Assembly: GCF_029360665.1 (NCBI RefSeq)
Contig: NZ_JARDUB010000002.1
Location: 434,001-498,000 of the forward strand
DNA length: 64,000 nt
Direction: 5' to 3'
Source: Eudoraea chungangensis
Lineage (GTDB): Bacteria; Bacteroidota; Bacteroidia; Flavobacteriales; Flavobacteriaceae
Shown: positions 38,100 to 48,375 of the stretch, in pieces
Numbering within the stretch: position 1 is the stretch's first letter
Layout of the letters: every line of letters starts with the position of its first letter
Position numbers and translations under genes: made by a program
Notes under the pieces: generated by a model
The model's input: only the letters and a program-made list of their open reading frames with translations
What the model was told of the DNA's origin: nothing
The model's database searches: none

Positions 38100-39167
38100 T
38101 TATAACGTATTAATATTGTTTAAATCTTCAAAAGCCTTTTTTAATCGAGATACAAATGTTTTTTCACCTTCACGCAACCACACTCTTGGATCGTAATACT
38201 TCTTGTTCGGTTGATCGGCTCCATCAGGATTGCCAATCTGACCCTTTAAATAGTCGCTTTTAGCATCAAAATAATCTCTTATACCTTCCATAAAAGCATA
38301 CTGAAGGTCGGTATCTATATTCATTTTAATTACCCCATATCCAATTCCTTCTCTAATTTCCTCTACTGTAGATCCGGATCCTCCGTGGAATACAAAGTCG
38401 ATATGATTTTCCTCAACCCCATATTTTTCCGTAATAAAATCTTGTGAATTGCGTAAAATTTTAGGAGTTAGCTTTACATTTCCTGGTTTATAAACCCCAT
38501 GGACATTACCAAATGCCGCAGCTATGGTGAATCTGGGACTCACTTTGGATAGTTCTTCATAAGCGTAGGCAACTTCTTCAGGTTGAGTATATAATTTGGA
38601 ATCATCAACATCCGTGTTATCTACACCATCTTCTTCACCTCCAGTTATGCCCAATTCTATTTCCAAGGTCATTTCCATTTTGCTCATCCTTTCGAGATAT
38701 TCCTTGCATATTGCAATATTCTCTTCAATAGGTTCTTCAGAAAGATCTATCATATGCGAGCTAAATAAGGACTTCCCAGTTTCTTTATAGTGCTTTTCAC
38801 TTGCGTCTAAAAGACCGTCAATCCAAGGAAGTAATTTTTTCGCGCAATGATCTGTATGTAAAATTACTGTAGCGCCATATGCTTCAGCTAACTGGTGGAT
38901 ATGCTTTGCTCCCGCAATGGCTCCTTCGATGGCTGAAATTTGATTTTCATTGGCCAAACCTTTACCCGCATTAAACTGTGCTCCCCCGTTCGAGAATTGA
39001 ATTATCACGGGCGAGTTTAAGGAAGCCGCTGTTTCTAACACTGCATTAATTGTATTAGAGCCAGTAACGTTTACTGCTGGCAGCGCAAAACCCTTCTGCT
39101 TGGCATAGTTGAAAATTTCTTGTACTTCGTCGCCTGTGGCAACTCCTGCTTTGATATTGTGGGACAT
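38100..39167 (-). CDS. fbaA: class II fructose-bisphosphate aldolase
   Basis: A 355-residue zinc-dependent aldolase of glycolysis and gluconeogenesis, of the long class IIA type. The motifs seen are [17 protein letters not shown] with metal-binding His, the EIGITGG-like segment [27 protein letters not shown], and [12 protein letters not shown], which binds phosphate. Length and motif order match the Escherichia coli FbaA type. A promoter-like box lies 33 bases upstream, and accD follows closely, so the two probably share a transcript. Confidence 0.96.
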   Translation of the reverse strand: MSHNIKAGVATGDEVQEIFNYAKQKGFALPAVNVTGSNTINAVLETAASLNSPVIIQFSNGGAQFNAGKGLANENQISAIEGAIAGAKHIHQLAEAYGATVILHTDHCAKKLLPWIDGLLDASEKHYKETGKSLFSSHMIDLSEEPIEENIAICKEYLERMSKMEMTLEIELGITGGEEDGVDNTDVDDSKLYTQPEEVAYAYEELSKVSPRFTIAAAFGNVHGVYKPGNVKLTPKILRNSQDFITEKYGVEENHIDFVFHGGSGSTVEEIREGIGYGVIKMNIDTDLQYAFMEGIRDYFDAKSDYLKGQIGNPDGADQPNKKYYDPRVWLREGEKTFVSRLKKAFEDLNNINTL

Positions 39168-39199
39168 AATTAAAGTCTTATTTTTTATATGAGATGTGG

Positions 39200-39207
39200 C
39201 AAATGTA
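39200..39207 (-). promoter_or_regulatory. putative -7 box for fbaA-accD
   Basis: On the minus strand it reads TACATTTG, a match to TAnnTTTG, 33 bases before the fbaA ATG and inside the 57-base gap after the outer-membrane protein gene. Confidence 0.45.
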
Positions 39208-39224
39208 GTAAATAAATCAAAGGA

Positions 39225-41816
39225 CTAAAAAGGATAATTAATACCAATTTGGATTACAGCATTAGAAAAGTTATATTCTCGAAACCATCTTTCACCGGGC
39301 AAATTGGCAGGGTTATGAGTTTTAAATCCCATGTCTACTCTAAATACGAAATATGTAAAATCATATCGAACCCCCATTCCTGTTCCAAGGGCAATTTCAG
39401 ACAAGGACTTAAAACCTTCAAACACGGCTGCCGGATCGGTTATGTTATCCCAAACGTTCCAAATATTTCCAGCATCAGCAAAAATAGCACCTTTAAAATC
39501 CCCTACGATAGGAAATCTATATTCTAGATTGAGGGCAATTTTGAAGTTTGCCTCGTTAAAGTCATTGATGTTATTGGTTGATCCAGGACCTAGGGAATAC
39601 GGAAACCACGCTCTATTATCATTAGATCCTCCTCCGAAATAACTTCGAACAAATGGCACACTGTTAGAATTACCATATGGAATTGCAATACCCGCAAAAC
39701 TTCTAAATGCTAGAACATTAGACCGGGAAAGGTCCCAATGTTTAATATATTCGAATTCCGTTTTAAAGTATTGGGAAAAGGGAACGCCAAAAACCGTTCT
39801 ATCCCCATTATCGTTTTTATCAAATTCTATAATGTTAGAAATTCCAGAGAGTAATGCCCCTGCACTTTCAACTTTAAATCTGAATGAATAGAAGTTTTCA
39901 TCCAAAATATTTAGTCGATTGTTTTTTGTAAAGGTATAATTACTGGCAAAAATTAAATTGTTTTCTGTAAGTCTAATTCTTCTTTCCTCTATACTGGCTA
40001 CGTCGTCCTGATCATCAGGCTCTGAAGGTACCTGGTCTGTTAAAATCGCATCTGTAAAACCGGTTGTTCCGTCTGGAATTGTTAATGCAGGTCCGTTTGG
40101 TCCTTCTGGCATTTCATAAAAATCCCCAAGGTCCGGATTGTCGGCATAAAGGGGATCCGAGGCAATATCATTTAATTGCTCATAACTACTTTGATATACA
40201 TTGTAGTAGCGGTCTGGATTTAGATTATTAACAAATTGAATATTGAGTAATTCTACAGAGTTTTTACTGGAAATTTTAGAATTCCAGTTGTAGCCTAATA
40301 TGGTATTAAATGTCTGCTTGTCTAATCCAATATTTTTTTGAAAACTTGTTCCTACAGAAACTCTGGTCTGTGGGAGCATATAATAAGGGATTACTTTTTT
40401 CCAATTTACAAGGGGAAACCAGATTCTTGGAAAGGTTATATTGATATCTGCACCTACTTCTGTAAAAAAATCTTCTGTAGAGCTATCATCGCTCAAAAGA
40501 CCAAAGGTACCCCCTGCAGAAAGACTGAGTGTTTCTGCTCCGCCAAAAATATTCCTAGAAATAAGAGACGAACTGAAGCCAACACCAATAGACTGGATAT
40601 TAGAATGTGTAACATCAAAATCGAAAGCCCATGAGAATTTAGGCCTTGTAGCCAAATAGATATCTGTATTTAGTTTTGTTCTTGTGCTGTCTTCAGAAAA
40701 AAGAATATTCGGATACTTAAAAGTATTAAGATTGGTTATTTGCCTATAGGTCCGAGTTTTATCGATTTCTCTATATAGACTATCCTTTTGGAGAAAAACG
40801 GCATCGGTCAGTGCTTTTGGTTTGTACCGGAGCTTGTCTTTATAAAAGATGGTATAGTTGTCGTATTCTATAGAGTTAAGGGTAGATTTGTCGTCGTCAA
40901 AAGCATAATCTGCATATATATTGATTTTACCCATTTTAAATACCTTGTACTCTGTAGTGGTAATAAGACTATCTCCCCGTCTTCTCAAGTCCCCAATATT
41001 TAATTCAACTTCCATTTTTTGATCATCATTGGTAGTAGTGGTATCTCTCAGGATGTCATAGGAAATGGAACTTTCCTGAAAATTGTAAACTCCAGAATCT
41101 CTAAATAAATCTGCCAAACGTTCCCTTTCTTTATTAAAGTCAACAAGATCAAATTGTTTCTTTTCTTTTATATATGATTCGGCTTCATGAATTACATATA
41201 GAGAGTCGATAGCTGCTGAACTTATATCTTTGAGAAGAGTATCTACCATAAAGGGTTTGCCCAGACTAATTCTATAATTTATTTCGGCCCTTTGTTTTTT
41301 ATTGGTGCTATCTATGTCGTAAGTAGTTGAGTTATTAAAATAACCCTTACTTCCATAATAAACACTTAATCGCTCCAAAGACTTAACTGCTCTTGTAGTA
41401 TCAATCAGAGAAGGCTCCTCACCAATTTTCTTTAACCAATCACTATAGCCCTTAACCAAAAAAGATTCTCCTAGTCTATTTACTTGCTTTTGCGATAAGA
41501 TCTTGGCTAAATTTTCCTCTCTATTGGGTTTTTTATGTAACCATATTTGATAGGTAGAATCCGGGTTTTCTTTTGCCAGATTATATAAGTTAAGACGAAG
41601 TGGGTAACCCAACAAGGTGCTATTAGGCTCCTGGAGAAGCAGACTTTCTATATCGACAGAATTTACCTTTTCTTCATTGACAAAAATATTATTTTTGGAA
41701 AGAAGAAGTTGATCCTCATCTACCCGCTTTAAGGTATTACAGGAAGTAAATACAGTAACAAGCAAGAATAAGCCTATTTTAGCATAACTATTAACACAAT
41801 ACCAAGGGGTCTTCAT
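39225..41816 (-). CDS. BamA/TamA-family outer-membrane protein, lipid-modified
   Basis: An 863-residue protein. The start at MKTPWYC is chosen because it gives a proper lipoprotein signal (lipobox TSC, Cys26) and avoids overlap with the divergent gene. The N-terminal 400 residues look like POTRA-type repeats. The C-terminal half is a predicted 16-strand barrel of the Omp85 family, ending in AVIQIGINYPF with the usual C-terminal aromatic. Lipid-anchored TamA-like proteins (TamL) are known in Bacteroidota, where they are usually paired with tamB. No tamB is present here, so this may be a separate paralogue. The likely role is outer-membrane protein insertion. Confidence 0.85.
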   Translation of the reverse strand: MKTPWYCVNSYAKIGLFLLVTVFTSCNTLKRVDEDQLLLSKNNIFVNEEKVNSVDIESLLLQEPNSTLLGYPLRLNLYNLAKENPDSTYQIWLHKKPNREENLAKILSQKQVNRLGESFLVKGYSDWLKKIGEEPSLIDTTRAVKSLERLSVYYGSKGYFNNSTTYDIDSTNKKQRAEINYRISLGKPFMVDTLLKDISSAAIDSLYVIHEAESYIKEKKQFDLVDFNKERERLADLFRDSGVYNFQESSISYDILRDTTTTNDDQKMEVELNIGDLRRRGDSLITTTEYKVFKMGKINIYADYAFDDDKSTLNSIEYDNYTIFYKDKLRYKPKALTDAVFLQKDSLYREIDKTRTYRQITNLNTFKYPNILFSEDSTRTKLNTDIYLATRPKFSWAFDFDVTHSNIQSIGVGFSSSLISRNIFGGAETLSLSAGGTFGLLSDDSSTEDFFTEVGADINITFPRIWFPLVNWKKVIPYYMLPQTRVSVGTSFQKNIGLDKQTFNTILGYNWNSKISSKNSVELLNIQFVNNLNPDRYYNVYQSSYEQLNDIASDPLYADNPDLGDFYEMPEGPNGPALTIPDGTTGFTDAILTDQVPSEPDDQDDVASIEERRIRLTENNLIFASNYTFTKNNRLNILDENFYSFRFKVESAGALLSGISNIIEFDKNDNGDRTVFGVPFSQYFKTEFEYIKHWDLSRSNVLAFRSFAGIAIPYGNSNSVPFVRSYFGGGSNDNRAWFPYSLGPGSTNNINDFNEANFKIALNLEYRFPIVGDFKGAIFADAGNIWNVWDNITDPAAVFEGFKSLSEIALGTGMGVRYDFTYFVFRVDMGFKTHNPANLPGERWFREYNFSNAVIQIGINYPF

Positions 41817-41840
41817 AAGAGCCAAAAATACATTATTTGA

Positions 41841-42572
41841 ATGGTTGTAAAAAGTCAAATAAAATTTATAAAAAGCCTACAACAAAAAAAAAGTAGAATT
41901 GAAAATGGCCTATTTGTAGTGGAGGGTAGGAAGATGGTTTTTGAACTTTTAAATTCCGTCTTGGTTCCTCAGGCTATTTATTGTACTAATCCAGCTCTTG
42001 TTTTAGACAAAGATCTGCCTGTGTTCAATGTTAATTCGAGAGAAATAGGCATGATGAGTTCTTTAAAAACACCATCCGAAATTTTAGCTGTTTTCGAAAT
42101 TCCAAAACCACAAGCCGTGGATTTTTCCGATTGGGTGGTGGTCCTGGACAAACTGCAAGACCCAGGAAACTTAGGAACCATAATACGACTATGCGATTGG
42201 TTTAATATTCCCAGTATAGTTTGTTCCAACGATACCGTAGATTGCTTTAACCCCAAAGTATTGCAAGCAACCATGGGTTCCATTGCCAGAGTAAATATTT
42301 CTTACCGGAACTTACCCGGGATTGGATCTAACGGAAATTCTGAAGTATTTGGTACATTTACGGACGGGAAGTCTGTTTATGACACAAGCCTGCCTAAAAA
42401 AGGAATCTTAATTCTCGGAAATGAAGGTCATGGAATTTCTCAAGAACTTCGCAGTGAAATAGATCATGAAATTTCTATTCCCCAATTTGGAAATGCCACA
42501 GCGGAAAGTCTTAATGTAGCCTCGGCCACCGCAATTTTTTTAAATGAAATAAGAAGACAGCCTAAATCCTAA
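41841..42572 (+). CDS. TrmH/SpoU-family RNA methyltransferase
   Basis: A 243-residue SPOUT methyltransferase, probably a ribose 2'-O-methyltransferase acting on rRNA or tRNA. The N-terminal substrate-binding part contains KSRIENGLFVVEGRK. The knotted SAM-binding domain shows the three family motifs: LDKLQDPGNLGTIIR, LILGNEGHGIS and ESLNVASATAIFLNEI. It is most like the RlmB/TsnR group, but the exact target base cannot be assigned. It diverges from the Omp85 gene with a 24-base gap and converges on porT with a 13-base gap. Confidence 0.92.
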   Translation: MVVKSQIKFIKSLQQKKSRIENGLFVVEGRKMVFELLNSVLVPQAIYCTNPALVLDKDLPVFNVNSREIGMMSSLKTPSEILAVFEIPKPQAVDFSDWVVVLDKLQDPGNLGTIIRLCDWFNIPSIVCSNDTVDCFNPKVLQATMGSIARVNISYRNLPGIGSNGNSEVFGTFTDGKSVYDTSLPKKGILILGNEGHGISQELRSEIDHEISIPQFGNATAESLNVASATAIFLNEIRRQPKS

Positions 42573-42585
42573 TTACATTTTTTAA

Positions 42586-43284
42586 CTATTCAAAAGTAAA
42601 ATTCACAAAAACACCCCTTGTTCTTAGGCCATCAATATTTCCAGTCCACGGGCTATTAGGATCATTATCTGGAACTAGCTCATCTGTAATAGCAAATATA
42701 CCGCGCACGGAGGGGGAGAATTTAAAATATTCTGTATAGAAGTCAATACCGAAACCAATCTCCCAGTTATAAACAGTTTGTTTCATTCTAAAAGTACCAC
42801 TGCTATTGTCGTCCAGACTTTTTTCGTTGCTTCCCAGGTTTAAGGAGGCAGAAGCTCCACCAATGATAAATGGTTTCCAGTTACCTAGCCTTTTGGCGCT
42901 CGCCTTAAGGAGTAGTGGAAAATTAATATAGGTTGATTTTACTTCTCTAATTGCGTCGTTGGATTCCGCAAATCCCGTATATCCTAGAGTTCTTGTTGTA
43001 TAAAACAAGCCAGGCTCAAAACGCAGATCAAAAAACTCATTTATGCGCATTTCTCCAATAAGACCAACATTAAAACCAACGGATTTCTCCACCAGAATAT
43101 CGTCTAAATCGTTTTTATAATCAAATTTGAAATCGAACTGATTAAATCCCAAATAATACCCCCAGTTTAAAAATGCCTTGTCTTCATTTTCGAGATTAAT
43201 TATCGGTTTCTCGTTAAACTGAGCCTGTAAAGTTTGGGTTTTTACCAGGGTAAAACCAATCAAAAAAACTAAGAAATATTTCAT
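42586..43284 (-). CDS. porT: type IX secretion protein PorT
   Basis: A 232-residue outer-membrane beta-barrel protein with a cleavable signal peptide ending near LQAQ (residue 22). The body has alternating hydrophobic strands and the motifs LNWGYYLGFNQFDFKF and FEPGLFYTTRTLGYTGF, typical of PorT. PorT is needed for T9SS secretion and gliding in flavobacteria. It lies 4 bases downstream of ubiE, an arrangement I recall as common in Flavobacteriaceae. PorT-family barrels of unrelated function exist, but the ubiE linkage supports true PorT. Confidence 0.87.
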   Translation of the reverse strand: MKYFLVFLIGFTLVKTQTLQAQFNEKPIINLENEDKAFLNWGYYLGFNQFDFKFDYKNDLDDILVEKSVGFNVGLIGEMRINEFFDLRFEPGLFYTTRTLGYTGFAESNDAIREVKSTYINFPLLLKASAKRLGNWKPFIIGGASASLNLGSNEKSLDDNSSGTFRMKQTVYNWEIGFGIDFYTEYFKFSPSVRGIFAITDELVPDNDPNSPWTGNIDGLRTRGVFVNFTFE

Positions 43285-43288
43285 TTTT

Positions 43289-44017
43289 CTACTTTGTAGC
43301 TATGTAAATGGAAGCCACCCCAAAAGTCTGAGGTTGGTTCTCCATAGCTATAAACCCTATTTTGCCTAAAATATTGTTGAAGTCTTTACCATAAGGGAAA
43401 GCCGCGGCGGATTCTGAGAGATAAGTGTAGGCAGAACGGTCATTGGAAAATAAGCGTCCTATAGTGGGAAGTAGATATTTTGAATATATAGAATAGCCTT
43501 GTTTAAAAGGAAACTTCGTTGGTACAGAGGTTTCTAAAATGGCTAAATTTCCGTTGGGTTTCAGAACCCTATAGATCTCAGACAGTCCTATTTCAAGGTT
43601 TTCAAAGTTACGTACCCCAAAGGCTACCGTAATGGCGTCAAAATAATTGTCTGAAAAAGGTAGGTCCTCGCTATCTCCGATTACCATCTTTATCTGTGAA
43701 GCTAATTCTTTATCAGCGATTTTTTTCTTTCCTATTTCCAGCATCCCGCTAGAAATATCTAAGCCAATTATTTCTTTAGCGCCGGTATCCACTAATTGAA
43801 TGGCTAAATCGCCGGTTCCAGTTGCAATATCAAGAATTCTATTCGGCTTTTTGGCCTTTAAAAGGTTAACCAGACGTTTTCTCCATTTAATGTCTATTCC
43901 AAAAGAAATTACCCTATTTAATCCGTCGTAATTAGAAGAAATGTTGTCGAACATTTTGGTGACCTGTTCCTTTTTGCCAAGATCAGAGGATTTATATGGT
44001 TTTACTTTTTTAGACAT
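43289..44017 (-). CDS. ubiE: demethylmenaquinone methyltransferase
   Basis: A 242-residue class I SAM methyltransferase that makes menaquinone from demethylmenaquinone, the last step of menaquinone synthesis. The UbiE/MenG signatures are visible: [30 protein letters not shown] as motif I, and [25 protein letters not shown] as the second signature region. It supplies the quinone that accepts electrons from the Nqr complex encoded further right. It is first in a unit with porT and has a -7-like box just upstream. Confidence 0.95.
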   Translation of the reverse strand: MSKKVKPYKSSDLGKKEQVTKMFDNISSNYDGLNRVISFGIDIKWRKRLVNLLKAKKPNRILDIATGTGDLAIQLVDTGAKEIIGLDISSGMLEIGKKKIADKELASQIKMVIGDSEDLPFSDNYFDAITVAFGVRNFENLEIGLSEIYRVLKPNGNLAILETSVPTKFPFKQGYSIYSKYLLPTIGRLFSNDRSAYTYLSESAAAFPYGKDFNNILGKIGFIAMENQPQTFGVASIYIATK

Positions 44018-44033
44018 CGTCTATTTTTTAGGA

Positions 44034-44041
44034 CAAAGATA
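44034..44041 (-). promoter_or_regulatory. putative -7 box for ubiE-porT
   Basis: On the minus strand it reads TATCTTTG, a match to TAnnTTTG, 17 bases before the ubiE ATG. Confidence 0.5.
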
Positions 44042-44141
44042 GTACAATGCTGCTACAGAATTTTAAAGAAGTCAGGATAATAGCGTAATAACCAACTTAA
44101 ATTTAGGGAGGTATGCCTAGACCTTTCAAAATAAAATTGTG

Positions 44142-44149
44142 TAATTTTG
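44142..44149 (+). promoter_or_regulatory. putative -7 box for trkA-trkH
   Basis: TAATTTTG matches TAnnTTTG, 104 bases before the trkA ATG, which would give a leader of about 100 bases. Confidence 0.4.
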
Positions 44150-44253
44150 TCCATGCAAACTTTGCAATAAAACAATTATGAGCATTGATGGCTTATCAGT
44201 AAGATGCAATTCTCCTTTACGTCATACTTACGCTTATTATTTAAATACTACAG

Positions 44254-45603
44254 ATGAGAATAATCATTGCGGGGGCTGGTGAAGTTGGATTTCACTTAGC
44301 AAAATTGTTGTCTTATGAATCACAGAATATTATTCTTATTGATTCAAAAAAAGAGAGCTTAACCTATGCCGATAATCATTTAGATATTAAGGTTTTAAAA
44401 GGTGATGCAACATCTATTTCCGTATTAAAAGAAGCGAAAGTTGAAGAATCTGACTTGGTTATTGGGGTTACTTCCTCGGAGACTACAAATATTACACTTT
44501 GTCTCTTAGCTAAGCAATTGGGCTGTAAACAAACCATTGCCCGAATTTCTAATACGGAATTTATTGTAAATAAAGATTTGATTCAGTTCGATGAATTAGG
44601 AATAGATGAGTTAATCTCGCCTGAAGAATTAGCAGCTAGTGAAATACAACTCTTACTAAATCAATCTGCCTTTTTTGATACCTACGAGTTCGAAGATGGA
44701 GCACTTATTATGGTGGGTGTAACCTTACCCAAGGGCGCTCCCTTTATCGGAAAAACCGTAAAAGGGGCCGCAAAAATATATCCGGAATTACATTTTATGC
44801 CTATTGCCATGCAAAGGGTCGGAACACAATTTACGCTTATTCCGCGAGGGGATACGGTGTTCAAGGATAAAGATCAGGTGTACTTTGTAACGGACCGAAA
44901 GGGTGTAGATGAACTATACAAGCTCACAGGAAAGAAGAAAGAAGAAATAAAGAATGTAATGATATTGGGAGGTAGTAAGGTTGGATATAATGCCGCACGA
45001 GATTTATGTGGTAAAAAGTTCAATGTAAAACTTCTAGAAAAGAACAAAGAAAAGGCTTTTGATTTGGCAGATAGGTTACCTAATGCATTGGTAATTAATG
45101 GGGATGGAAGGAATGTGGAATTATTGGAAGAAGAAAGCTTGGAATCTATGGATGCCTTTATAGCCGTTACGGGTAATTCGGAAACCAATATTATGTCTTG
45201 TCTAATGGCGAGGTCCAAGAATATCAAAAAGACCATTGCTCTTGTAGAGAATATGGACTATTTTCAACTATCTCAGTCTATTGGAGTAGATACGTTGATT
45301 AATAAAAAATTATTAGCGGCGAATAATATTTTTAGATATATACGAAGAGGTGAAGTTGTTGCACTAACAAGACTTAATAATTTGAATGCAGAAATATTAG
45401 AATTTGAGGTAAAAGAGTCTTCTAAGGTAAATGGTCAATTAATAAAAGAAATAGCCTTTCCTAGAGCTGCTATTATCGGAGGAATTGTAAGGAACGATAT
45501 GGGTAATATAGCACTGGGAGATTTCAAGATTCTTGAAGGTGACAGAGTGGTGGTGTGTTGCTTACCAGATTCTATTAGTAAAATTGAGCGACTCTTTATA
45601 TAG
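44254..45603 (+). CDS. trkA: Trk potassium transporter, NAD-binding subunit TrkA
   Basis: A 449-residue peripheral membrane protein with two RCK modules. Each has a Rossmann N-domain (GAGEVGFHLA at residues 6-15 and GGSKVGYNAA at about 239-248) and a TrkA_C domain. TrkA binds nucleotides and gates the TrkH channel subunit, encoded next. No signal or transmembrane segment is present. The gap to trkH is about 65 bases on the same strand, with no terminator, so they form one operon for K+ uptake. Confidence 0.95.
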   Translation: MRIIIAGAGEVGFHLAKLLSYESQNIILIDSKKESLTYADNHLDIKVLKGDATSISVLKEAKVEESDLVIGVTSSETTNITLCLLAKQLGCKQTIARISNTEFIVNKDLIQFDELGIDELISPEELAASEIQLLLNQSAFFDTYEFEDGALIMVGVTLPKGAPFIGKTVKGAAKIYPELHFMPIAMQRVGTQFTLIPRGDTVFKDKDQVYFVTDRKGVDELYKLTGKKKEEIKNVMILGGSKVGYNAARDLCGKKFNVKLLEKNKEKAFDLADRLPNALVINGDGRNVELLEEESLESMDAFIAVTGNSETNIMSCLMARSKNIKKTIALVENMDYFQLSQSIGVDTLINKKLLAANNIFRYIRRGEVVALTRLNNLNAEILEFEVKESSKVNGQLIKEIAFPRAAIIGGIVRNDMGNIALGDFKILEGDRVVVCCLPDSISKIERLFI

Positions 45604-45668
45604 GTATACTTTATTGGAAAATAATATGCAAAAATCTACGTATTTATGTACCATTTATACGATTGAAA

Positions 45669-47159
45669 ATGGGGTTTAACTACAGGATCATTATCCATTT
45701 GATGGGGTTACTATTATTATTCAATGGTAGCTTTATGTTAATGGCCGCTCTGGTAAGTGGAATTTATGCCGATGGTGTTACCCTGGAACTTACCCTTTCC
45801 GCCATTCTAACCCAATTATTGGGAATACTCTGCATGTTTTACACAAGAGGGCATAAAAAAGAGGTAAAAAGGAAAGAGGGTTATATTATTGTGACATTAG
45901 GATGGATAGTAATGTCAGCTTCGGGTGTCTTACCCTACTTGCTAAGTGGGGCCATACCCGACTTTACAAATGCTTTTTTTGAAACTATTTCAGGATATAC
46001 AACCACAGGTGCTTCTATTCTAGATGATATAGAAGTATTGCCTAAAGGAATTTTGTTTTGGAGGAGTCTTACGCATTGGATTGGAGGTATGGGTATTATT
46101 GTTTTGGCGATTGCTATTTTACCTCTTTTAGGAATTGGGGGAATGCAATTGTTCTCTGCAGAGGCGCCCGGACCTAACGCAGATAAACTTCATCCAAGGA
46201 TTACGGATACTGCGAAAAGGCTTTGGTTAATTTATGTGGGTTATACTGCAGCCGAGACCCTTTTCTTAAGCTTGGCAGGAATGAGCTTTTTTGATGCCAT
46301 AAACCACTCTATGGCCACCCTGTCTACAGGTGGGTTTTCTACGAAAAATGCAAGCCTTGCGCACTGGAACAATCAACCACTTATTCAATATATCGTTATC
46401 TTTTTCATGTTTTTGGCGGGTTCTAACTTTGTATTGAGTTACTTCGCCTTTAAGGGAAAAGTCCAAAGAATATTACAGGACGAGGAATTTAAATTCTATG
46501 CAGGATTTATACTTCTATTTGTTGCTATGACAGCTGTTGTAATCTATTATAATGCTAATGTGGAGATTTCAGAGTTTCATCCTATGCCTTTCGGGGCTGC
46601 AGAAAGCTCCTTTAGACATGGACTATTTCAGGTAATTGCAGTAATTACAACTACGGGTTTTGTTACTGCGGATTTTACCGCATGGACTTCCTTCTTAACG
46701 GTATTCTTTTTTGGGTTAATGTTTATTGGTGGATCTGCCGGGTCTACGGCAGGGGGCATAAAAGTTATGCGACACATATTAATAATCAAAAATGGACTAT
46801 TAGAGTTTAAAAGAACTCTTCATCCCAGTGCGATTATTCCGGTTCGATTTAATGGTAAAACGGTAAGTGAACATATAGTCTATAATGTTATTGCCTTTTT
46901 TGTTCTCTATATGCTATTGTTTATCATAGGGGCCTTGGTCTTAAGCGCCATGGGGCTTGATTTTATAACAGCAGTTGGAGGAGCAGCATCTTCCTTAGGA
47001 AATGTGGGTCCAGCCTTTGGCGATCTTAACCCAGTAAGTAATTTTAATGGTCTGCCTGACCTTGGTAAATGGTGGTGTGGCTTCCTTATGCTCGCTGGAA
47101 GACTAGAGCTTTTTACCGTGCTAATACTGTTTAATCCTTACTTTTGGAAAAGGATTTGA
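45669..47159 (+). CDS. trkH: Trk potassium transporter, membrane subunit TrkH
   Basis: A 496-residue polytopic membrane protein of the SKT superfamily. The selectivity-filter loops are readable: SGYTTTGASI (near residue 109), MATLSTGGFSTKN (about 217), VITTTGFVTADF (about 324) and AASSLGNVGPAFGDL (about 439), each with the conserved glycine. A TTG at 45663 is also in frame, but the ATG at 45669 is preferred. It is the pore-forming partner of TrkA. Its end converges on the aminotransferase gene with only 9 bases between, and I see no terminator there. Confidence 0.95.
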   Translation: MGFNYRIIIHLMGLLLLFNGSFMLMAALVSGIYADGVTLELTLSAILTQLLGILCMFYTRGHKKEVKRKEGYIIVTLGWIVMSASGVLPYLLSGAIPDFTNAFFETISGYTTTGASILDDIEVLPKGILFWRSLTHWIGGMGIIVLAIAILPLLGIGGMQLFSAEAPGPNADKLHPRITDTAKRLWLIYVGYTAAETLFLSLAGMSFFDAINHSMATLSTGGFSTKNASLAHWNNQPLIQYIVIFFMFLAGSNFVLSYFAFKGKVQRILQDEEFKFYAGFILLFVAMTAVVIYYNANVEISEFHPMPFGAAESSFRHGLFQVIAVITTTGFVTADFTAWTSFLTVFFFGLMFIGGSAGSTAGGIKVMRHILIIKNGLLEFKRTLHPSAIIPVRFNGKTVSEHIVYNVIAFFVLYMLLFIIGALVLSAMGLDFITAVGGAASSLGNVGPAFGDLNPVSNFNGLPDLGKWWCGFLMLAGRLELFTVLILFNPYFWKRI

Positions 47160-47168
47160 AAACAGTTT

Positions 47169-48362
47169 TTAGTCCTCAGATAAAGCAGCCTTTATTCTAG
47201 TTACCGCTTCTAATAGTTCTTTTTCCGAGGCAGCGTAAGAAATCCGAATACAATTAGGATTCCCAAAGGCTTCTCCAGTTACTGTTGCAACATGTGCTTT
47301 TTCTAAGAGAAAGAGGGCGAAATCAGAGGCATTATTTATGGTAGTATCCTTAATAGTTTTGCCGAAAAAAGAGGAAATATCAGGAAAAACATAAAATGCA
47401 CCTTCCGGAATATTCAGTTTAAATCCATCAATGGATCCTAGTAAATCTAGCAAGATATCACGTCGTTTGTGAAACTCGTCTATCATATACTGTATCTTGC
47501 TCACTGGTGCCTTTAATGCTTCAATAGTTGCCCTTTGGCCAATGGCGTTTGCGCCACTAGTTATTTGCCCTTGAAATTTAGTGCAAGCTTTTGCAAGCCA
47601 TTCCGGAGCACCTATGTAGCCTATTCTCCAGCCAGTCATAGCAAAGGCCTTAGAGACACCATTAACGGTAACCGTGCGATCATACATTCCATCAATTCCT
47701 GCAATGCTCGCATGTTTTTCCCTAAAATTGATATGCTCATAAATTTCATCCGAAACCACTAAAATTCCAGGATTCTTTTTAAGGACAGCTGCAATTTCTT
47801 CTAGTTCTTTTTGACTGTAAACAGAACCACTGGGATTACATGGAGAGCTAAACCACAACATTTTGGTTTTAGGGGTAATGGCATTTTCTAACTGATCTGG
47901 GGTAATTTTAAAATCCGTATCAATTGTAGTAGGGACTTCTACGGGTACACCTTCGGCCAATTTAACAATGTCGCTGTAACTTACCCAGTACGGAGCAGGT
48001 AAAATTACTTCATCTCCTTTATTTAAAATCACCATTGCCACATTAGCCAGGGACTGTTTAGCTCCGGTAGACACAACTATCTGACTGAGATTGTAATTTA
48101 AATTGTTATCTCTTCTAAATTTGTCGGAAATGGCTTGTTTTAGATCTGCGTAGCCATCTACGGGAGAATAACTGCTATAATTGTCGTCAACCGCTTGTTT
48201 TGCAGCTTCTTTAATAAAATCTGGAATATTAAAATCTGGCTCGCCAAGGCTAAGTCCAATTATATCTTTTCCTTCGTTTCTTAGCTCTCTTGCCTTGGCA
48301 GCCATTGCCAAAGTAGCCGAAGTAGACATGTTTTTAATTCTATCGGATAAAAAATCGCTCAT
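47169..48362 (-). CDS. pyridoxal-phosphate aminotransferase (aspartate aminotransferase type)
   Basis: A 397-residue class I aminotransferase. The PLP lysine sits in NGVSKAFAMTGWRIGY. Other signatures are LGEPDFNIPDFI near the N-terminus, VSTGAKQSLANV, SPCNPSGSVYS and SDEIYEHINF. The subgroup with SKAFAMTGWRIGY and an N-terminal SLGEPDF is usually aspartate aminotransferase (AspC/AatA). Prephenate or tyrosine aminotransferase activity cannot be excluded. It lies 13 bases downstream of the desaturase gene on the same strand. Confidence 0.92.
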   Translation of the reverse strand: MSDFLSDRIKNMSTSATLAMAAKARELRNEGKDIIGLSLGEPDFNIPDFIKEAAKQAVDDNYSSYSPVDGYADLKQAISDKFRRDNNLNYNLSQIVVSTGAKQSLANVAMVILNKGDEVILPAPYWVSYSDIVKLAEGVPVEVPTTIDTDFKITPDQLENAITPKTKMLWFSSPCNPSGSVYSQKELEEIAAVLKKNPGILVVSDEIYEHINFREKHASIAGIDGMYDRTVTVNGVSKAFAMTGWRIGYIGAPEWLAKACTKFQGQITSGANAIGQRATIEALKAPVSKIQYMIDEFHKRRDILLDLLGSIDGFKLNIPEGAFYVFPDISSFFGKTIKDTTINNASDFALFLLEKAHVATVTGEAFGNPNCIRISYAASEKELLEAVTRIKAALSED

Positions 48363-48375
48363 TGTAGCAGTAAAT

